DNA from: Chitinophagaceae bacterium
GTDB taxonomy: Bacteria > Bacteroidota > Bacteroidia > Chitinophagales > Chitinophagaceae
Assembly (NCBI GenBank): GCA_021299955.1
Contig: JAJTFQ010000019.1
Span: 1-51,102, forward strand
Length of the DNA: 51,102 nucleotides
Reading direction: 5' to 3'
A program made the position numbers and the translations under genes. The notes beneath the pieces were generated by a model that searched no databases, had not been told where the DNA came from, and saw only the letters and a list, made by a program, of their open reading frames with translations. Within the stretch, counting starts at the first letter, position 1; each line of letters starts with the position of its first letter. Shown here piece after piece: positions 48,528 to 51,102 of the stretch.

Positions 48528-51102
48528 ATGCAAGGCCTTACCCGAAAAACCTCCTGGTTTACATTCCTGGTGATCCTTTCCATCGCCATTTTTTCCGCCT
48601 GCGGCGATGAGGAGGCGGCCATTCCGGATCAGGTTGATTTCAATTATCATATCCGCCCCATCCTCGTGCAGAAATGCTATCTCTGCCATGGTCCGGACTC
48701 CGGCAGCCGGAAGGCAGGGCTTCGGCTCGACACCTACGAAGGTGCCACCGCCCTCACGAAGGAAGGCCTCCGGGCCATCGATCCCGGCCACGCCGACAAG
48801 AGCCTGCTGCTCTTCCGCATCAACCACAAGGATCCGGAGATGGTGATGCCCACGCCCGAATCCAATCTCACGCTGACCGACCGGGAACGCAAACTGCTGG
48901 AACGATGGATCGAACAGGGGGCAGGCTGGAAGCCTCACTGGGCCTTTATTCCGCCTAAGTCATCTGGCCTGAAAAACGACAAGGGCCATCTCGTCGACCA
49001 ATTCATCGAAGCACGATTGAAGGAAGCCGGTCTCAAACCCGGAGCCCTCGCCGATCAAACGGCCCTGATCCGCCGGGTGGCCATGGTGCTGACCGGTCTG
49101 CCTCCTACGCCGGCGGAACTGGAACGATACCTGAACGATAAGGGCGAGGGATCCTATGAACGCATGGTCGATCGGTATCTTTCCTCCCCTCGCTTCGGTG
49201 AGCGATGGGCCAGGCACTGGATGGATGTGATCCGGTATGCAGAGACCCGAGGGCATGAATTCGACTACGTCATCTCCGGTGCCTGGAGATACCGCGATTA
49301 TCTGATCCGCGCCTTCAACCAGGACCTTCCTTACGACCGATTCGTGACAGAACAGATCGCCGGCGACCAGTTAGCTGATCTCAGGCTCGATCCCACCGGC
49401 ACCTGGAATGAAACTCAACTGGCCACCCTCTTTCACACCCTTCCCGAAGGCACCCACAGTCCGGTGGACATCCGAAAGGACGAGGCCGACCGGATCGACA
49501 ATATGATCGACGTCACCGGCAAGGCATTCCAGGCACTTACGATCTCATGCGCCCGTTGTCACGATCACAAATTCGACCCCGTCAGTGCCCGCGACTATTA
49601 CGCGCTCTACGGCGTGATGGAAGGAACCCGGTTCACTCCTGTGCCGGCCGCAGAACCGGCGCATCGCCGATCGGCCGCGGCACAGCGGCAGGTGCTGGAC
49701 TCCATGCGCTCCCTCACCCTGGCCTGGCTCAGCGCAAAGATGGGTGCCTCAGCGACGGCCTCATTCGCCTCCGCACCCATGATCACACCCATGATGCCCG
49801 ATTCCGCCTCCGGCATCCTGGCGGATTTTTCCGGATCCGACCTGCAGGGATGGCGCAGCGACGGACAGGCCTTCACCGATGGCACCACCCTGGGCGATCC
49901 GGTGACCGACTCCCTCGGTAATCTACGTGGATTGAAGGAGGGCGTGGCCTCCAGCCGACGACTGGGATCGAATCTCTTCGGCGCCCTGAGATCGCCGGAT
50001 TTCGTGATCGATCGGGATTTCATCGGGGTGATGGCCGCCGGACAGAGATCCTCCGTGCGGATCATCATCGATAATTTTCAGTTGATCCAATTCCCGATCT
50101 ACGGCGACCTCGACCAGAAACTCAACACCGACCAGCCCGTCAAACTGATCTTTCCCGTCAGTGCCTGGAAAGGGCACAAGGCGTATGTTGAAGTGCTGCC
50201 GGGGAGCTACGACAGGCATGTCTACAAGCAGGCCCGCGATGCCTGGGTCGAGGTGAAATACGCCATCCGCTACGACCGTGACTGGTTCGAGCCGCGCAGG
50301 CAGTCCACATCTGTTACGCTCCCGGCGGCCTACCGGGCCTTCACCGCCGGTCAGGCAGGTCCAACGGACATCCGGTTGCTCCGCGGCCTCCTGCCCCGAA
50401 TGCTCCGGATGCCGGAACTATCAGCGCTGCAGGCCCGCGCACAAGCCATACAGTCCGCCCGCATGGACTCGCTGCAATTCATCAGCGGCGTGACGGAGGG
50501 ATTTGGGAAGAACAGTCCCGTCTTCCACCGCGGAAATCACACCGATCCATCTCCGGAAAGGGTGAAGCGGCATTTCATCCCCGCCATTCCCGTGTCGAAG
50601 ATCGACCTGGATGTGCCTGGCAGCGGACGCCTGGCCCTGGCCCGCGCCATCACCGATCCGAAGAATCCGCTCACGGCCCGCATCATGGTCAATCGCATTT
50701 GGCATCATCTCTTCGGCAGAGGACTGGTGGAAACTGTAGATAACTTTGGGATGCAGGGCAAAGTGCCTTCGCATCCGGAACTGCTCGATCAACTCGCGAT
50801 CGATTTTATGCGCGACGGGTGGTCGGTCAAGCGGATGATCCGCCATATCATGACCTCCGAAACCTTCCGTCGTTCGGTAGAGCCCGTGGCCGGAGCGGTT
50901 CAAAAGGATCCCGGCAACATCCTGCTCGCCAGTTACCCGCTGCGGCGCATGGAGGCCGAAGCCATCCGCGATGCGATGCTCTCCGTCTCCGGAAGCCTCG
51001 ACACCACGATGTTCGGTCCGCCCGTGCCCCAGCATATCACCTCATTCATGAACGGAAGGGGCCGGCCGGGGAATTCCGGACCCATCGATGGCAACGGACG
51101 GC
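48528..51102 (+). CDS. PSCyt1/DUF1549/PSD1 multi-domain lipoprotein (3' end missing)
   Basis: Start of a large exported protein, open to the right edge of the window (858 codons seen). The signal ends in the lipobox FSAC (Cys at about residue 25). A planctomycete-type cytochrome c domain follows with haem site CYLCH (around residue 51) and MVMPTPESNLT. DUF1549 (PSCyt2) spans about 145-370 with GERWARHWMDVIRYAETRG and CARCHDHKFDP, the latter a second CxxCH. A central beta-rich insert (about 415-600) is followed by DUF1553 (PSD1) with DPKNPLTARIMVNRIWHHLFGRGLV. Such proteins usually pair with DUF1501 proteins and are linked to polysaccharide use. Confidence 0.92.
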   Translation, partial: MQGLTRKTSWFTFLVILSIAIFSACGDEEAAIPDQVDFNYHIRPILVQKCYLCHGPDSGSRKAGLRLDTYEGATALTKEGLRAIDPGHADKSLLLFRINHKDPEMVMPTPESNLTLTDRERKLLERWIEQGAGWKPHWAFIPPKSSGLKNDKGHLVDQFIEARLKEAGLKPGALADQTALIRRVAMVLTGLPPTPAELERYLNDKGEGSYERMVDRYLSSPRFGERWARHWMDVIRYAETRGHEFDYVISGAWRYRDYLIRAFNQDLPYDRFVTEQIAGDQLADLRLDPTGTWNETQLATLFHTLPEGTHSPVDIRKDEADRIDNMIDVTGKAFQALTISCARCHDHKFDPVSARDYYALYGVMEGTRFTPVPAAEPAHRRSAAAQRQVLDSMRSLTLAWLSAKMGASATASFASAPMITPMMPDSASGILADFSGSDLQGWRSDGQAFTDGTTLGDPVTDSLGNLRGLKEGVASSRRLGSNLFGALRSPDFVIDRDFIGVMAAGQRSSVRIIIDNFQLIQFPIYGDLDQKLNTDQPVKLIFPVSAWKGHKAYVEVLPGSYDRHVYKQARDAWVEVKYAIRYDRDWFEPRRQSTSVTLPAAYRAFTAGQAGPTDIRLLRGLLPRMLRMPELSALQARAQAIQSARMDSLQFISGVTEGFGKNSPVFHRGNHTDPSPERVKRHFIPAIPVSKIDLDVPGSGRLALARAITDPKNPLTARIMVNRIWHHLFGRGLVETVDNFGMQGKVPSHPELLDQLAIDFMRDGWSVKRMIRHIMTSETFRRSVEPVAGAVQKDPGNILLASYPLRRMEAEAIRDAMLSVSGSLDTTMFGPPVPQHITSFMNGRGRPGNSGPIDGNGR

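Noticed and set aside
48354-48938. Open frame of 194 codons on the - strand
   Set aside because: Antisense to the start of the PSCyt1 lipoprotein, whose lipobox and CYLCH haem motif are on the + strand.

Overview
The window looks like chromosomal DNA of a Bacteroidota bacterium, most likely a GC-rich member of the Chitinophagales/Saprospiria side of the phylum. The evidence is a fused CcoNO cytochrome oxidase subunit, a CcoP with one haem, a CruF/CrtD/CrtZ/CrtY carotenoid gene set, TAnnTTTG-type promoter elements, few Shine-Dalgarno sequences, and GH20, sulfatase, DUF1080 and PSCyt1-type secreted proteins. No tRNA, rRNA, CRISPR array, transposase or phage gene was seen.

Layout. 1-3.3 kb (+): 3' end of meaB, a double CDGSH protein, nadB and a lipid A type acyltransferase. 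3.3-5.2 kb (-): tandem rhodanese, ArsR-type regulator, tsaB. 5.3-15.7 kb (+): ridA, an unknown exported protein, a vanadium-haloperoxidase-like lipoprotein, ALDH, a glutathione-peroxidase-like protein, idi, crtD, a beta-helix/dihaem-cytochrome pair and cruF. 15.8-18.6 kb (+): a PAS histidine kinase overlapping a response regulator in which a receiver is fused to a Crp/Fnr-type DNA-binding protein. 18.7-25.6 kb (-): an unknown coiled-coil gene with a small upstream ORF, then the cbb3 oxidase operon read as ccoS-ccoNO-ccoQ-ccoP-ccoG-ccoH-safE. 26-28.2 kb (+): a small membrane-protein/regulator operon ending in a frameshifted gene. 28.4-33.1 kb (-): ccoI, a LOG-family protein, a Usp protein and a TerB-like protein. 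33.2-35.8 kb (+): crtZ, crtY, a small membrane protein and a PNPOx-like flavoprotein. 36-51.1 kb: a GT-C glycosyltransferase, S9 peptidase, sulfatase, UbiA plus HAD pair, GH20 hexosaminidase, DUF1080 and Gfo/Idh/MocA genes in divergent orientation, a PHP phosphoesterase, and a PSCyt1/PSD1 lipoprotein running off the right edge.

How the genes fit together. The cbb3 oxidase genes and the copper ATPase gene ccoI lie about 3 kb apart, with three opposite-strand genes between them. Even so, the two promoters have the same geometry: a TAnnTTTG element, a 22 bp gap, a 14 bp TGA-N6-TCA palindrome, and a second such palindrome centred 22 bp further upstream. A third copy of this layout, with one degenerate site, precedes the coiled-coil gene at the end of the cbb3 operon. 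The adjacent receiver-Crp fusion protein is the natural candidate to bind these sites. This predicted phosphorelay-controlled regulon is the most interesting signal here.

The carotenoid genes (idi, crtD, cruF, crtZ, crtY) lie in two blocks and together predict a monocyclic hydroxylated carotenoid of the saproxanthin type. Two genes carry recent-looking lesions: a 76 bp tandem duplication in the UbiA gene and a one-base loss in a G run in the DUF4153-like gene. crtY has no ordinary start codon ahead of its FAD-binding fold.
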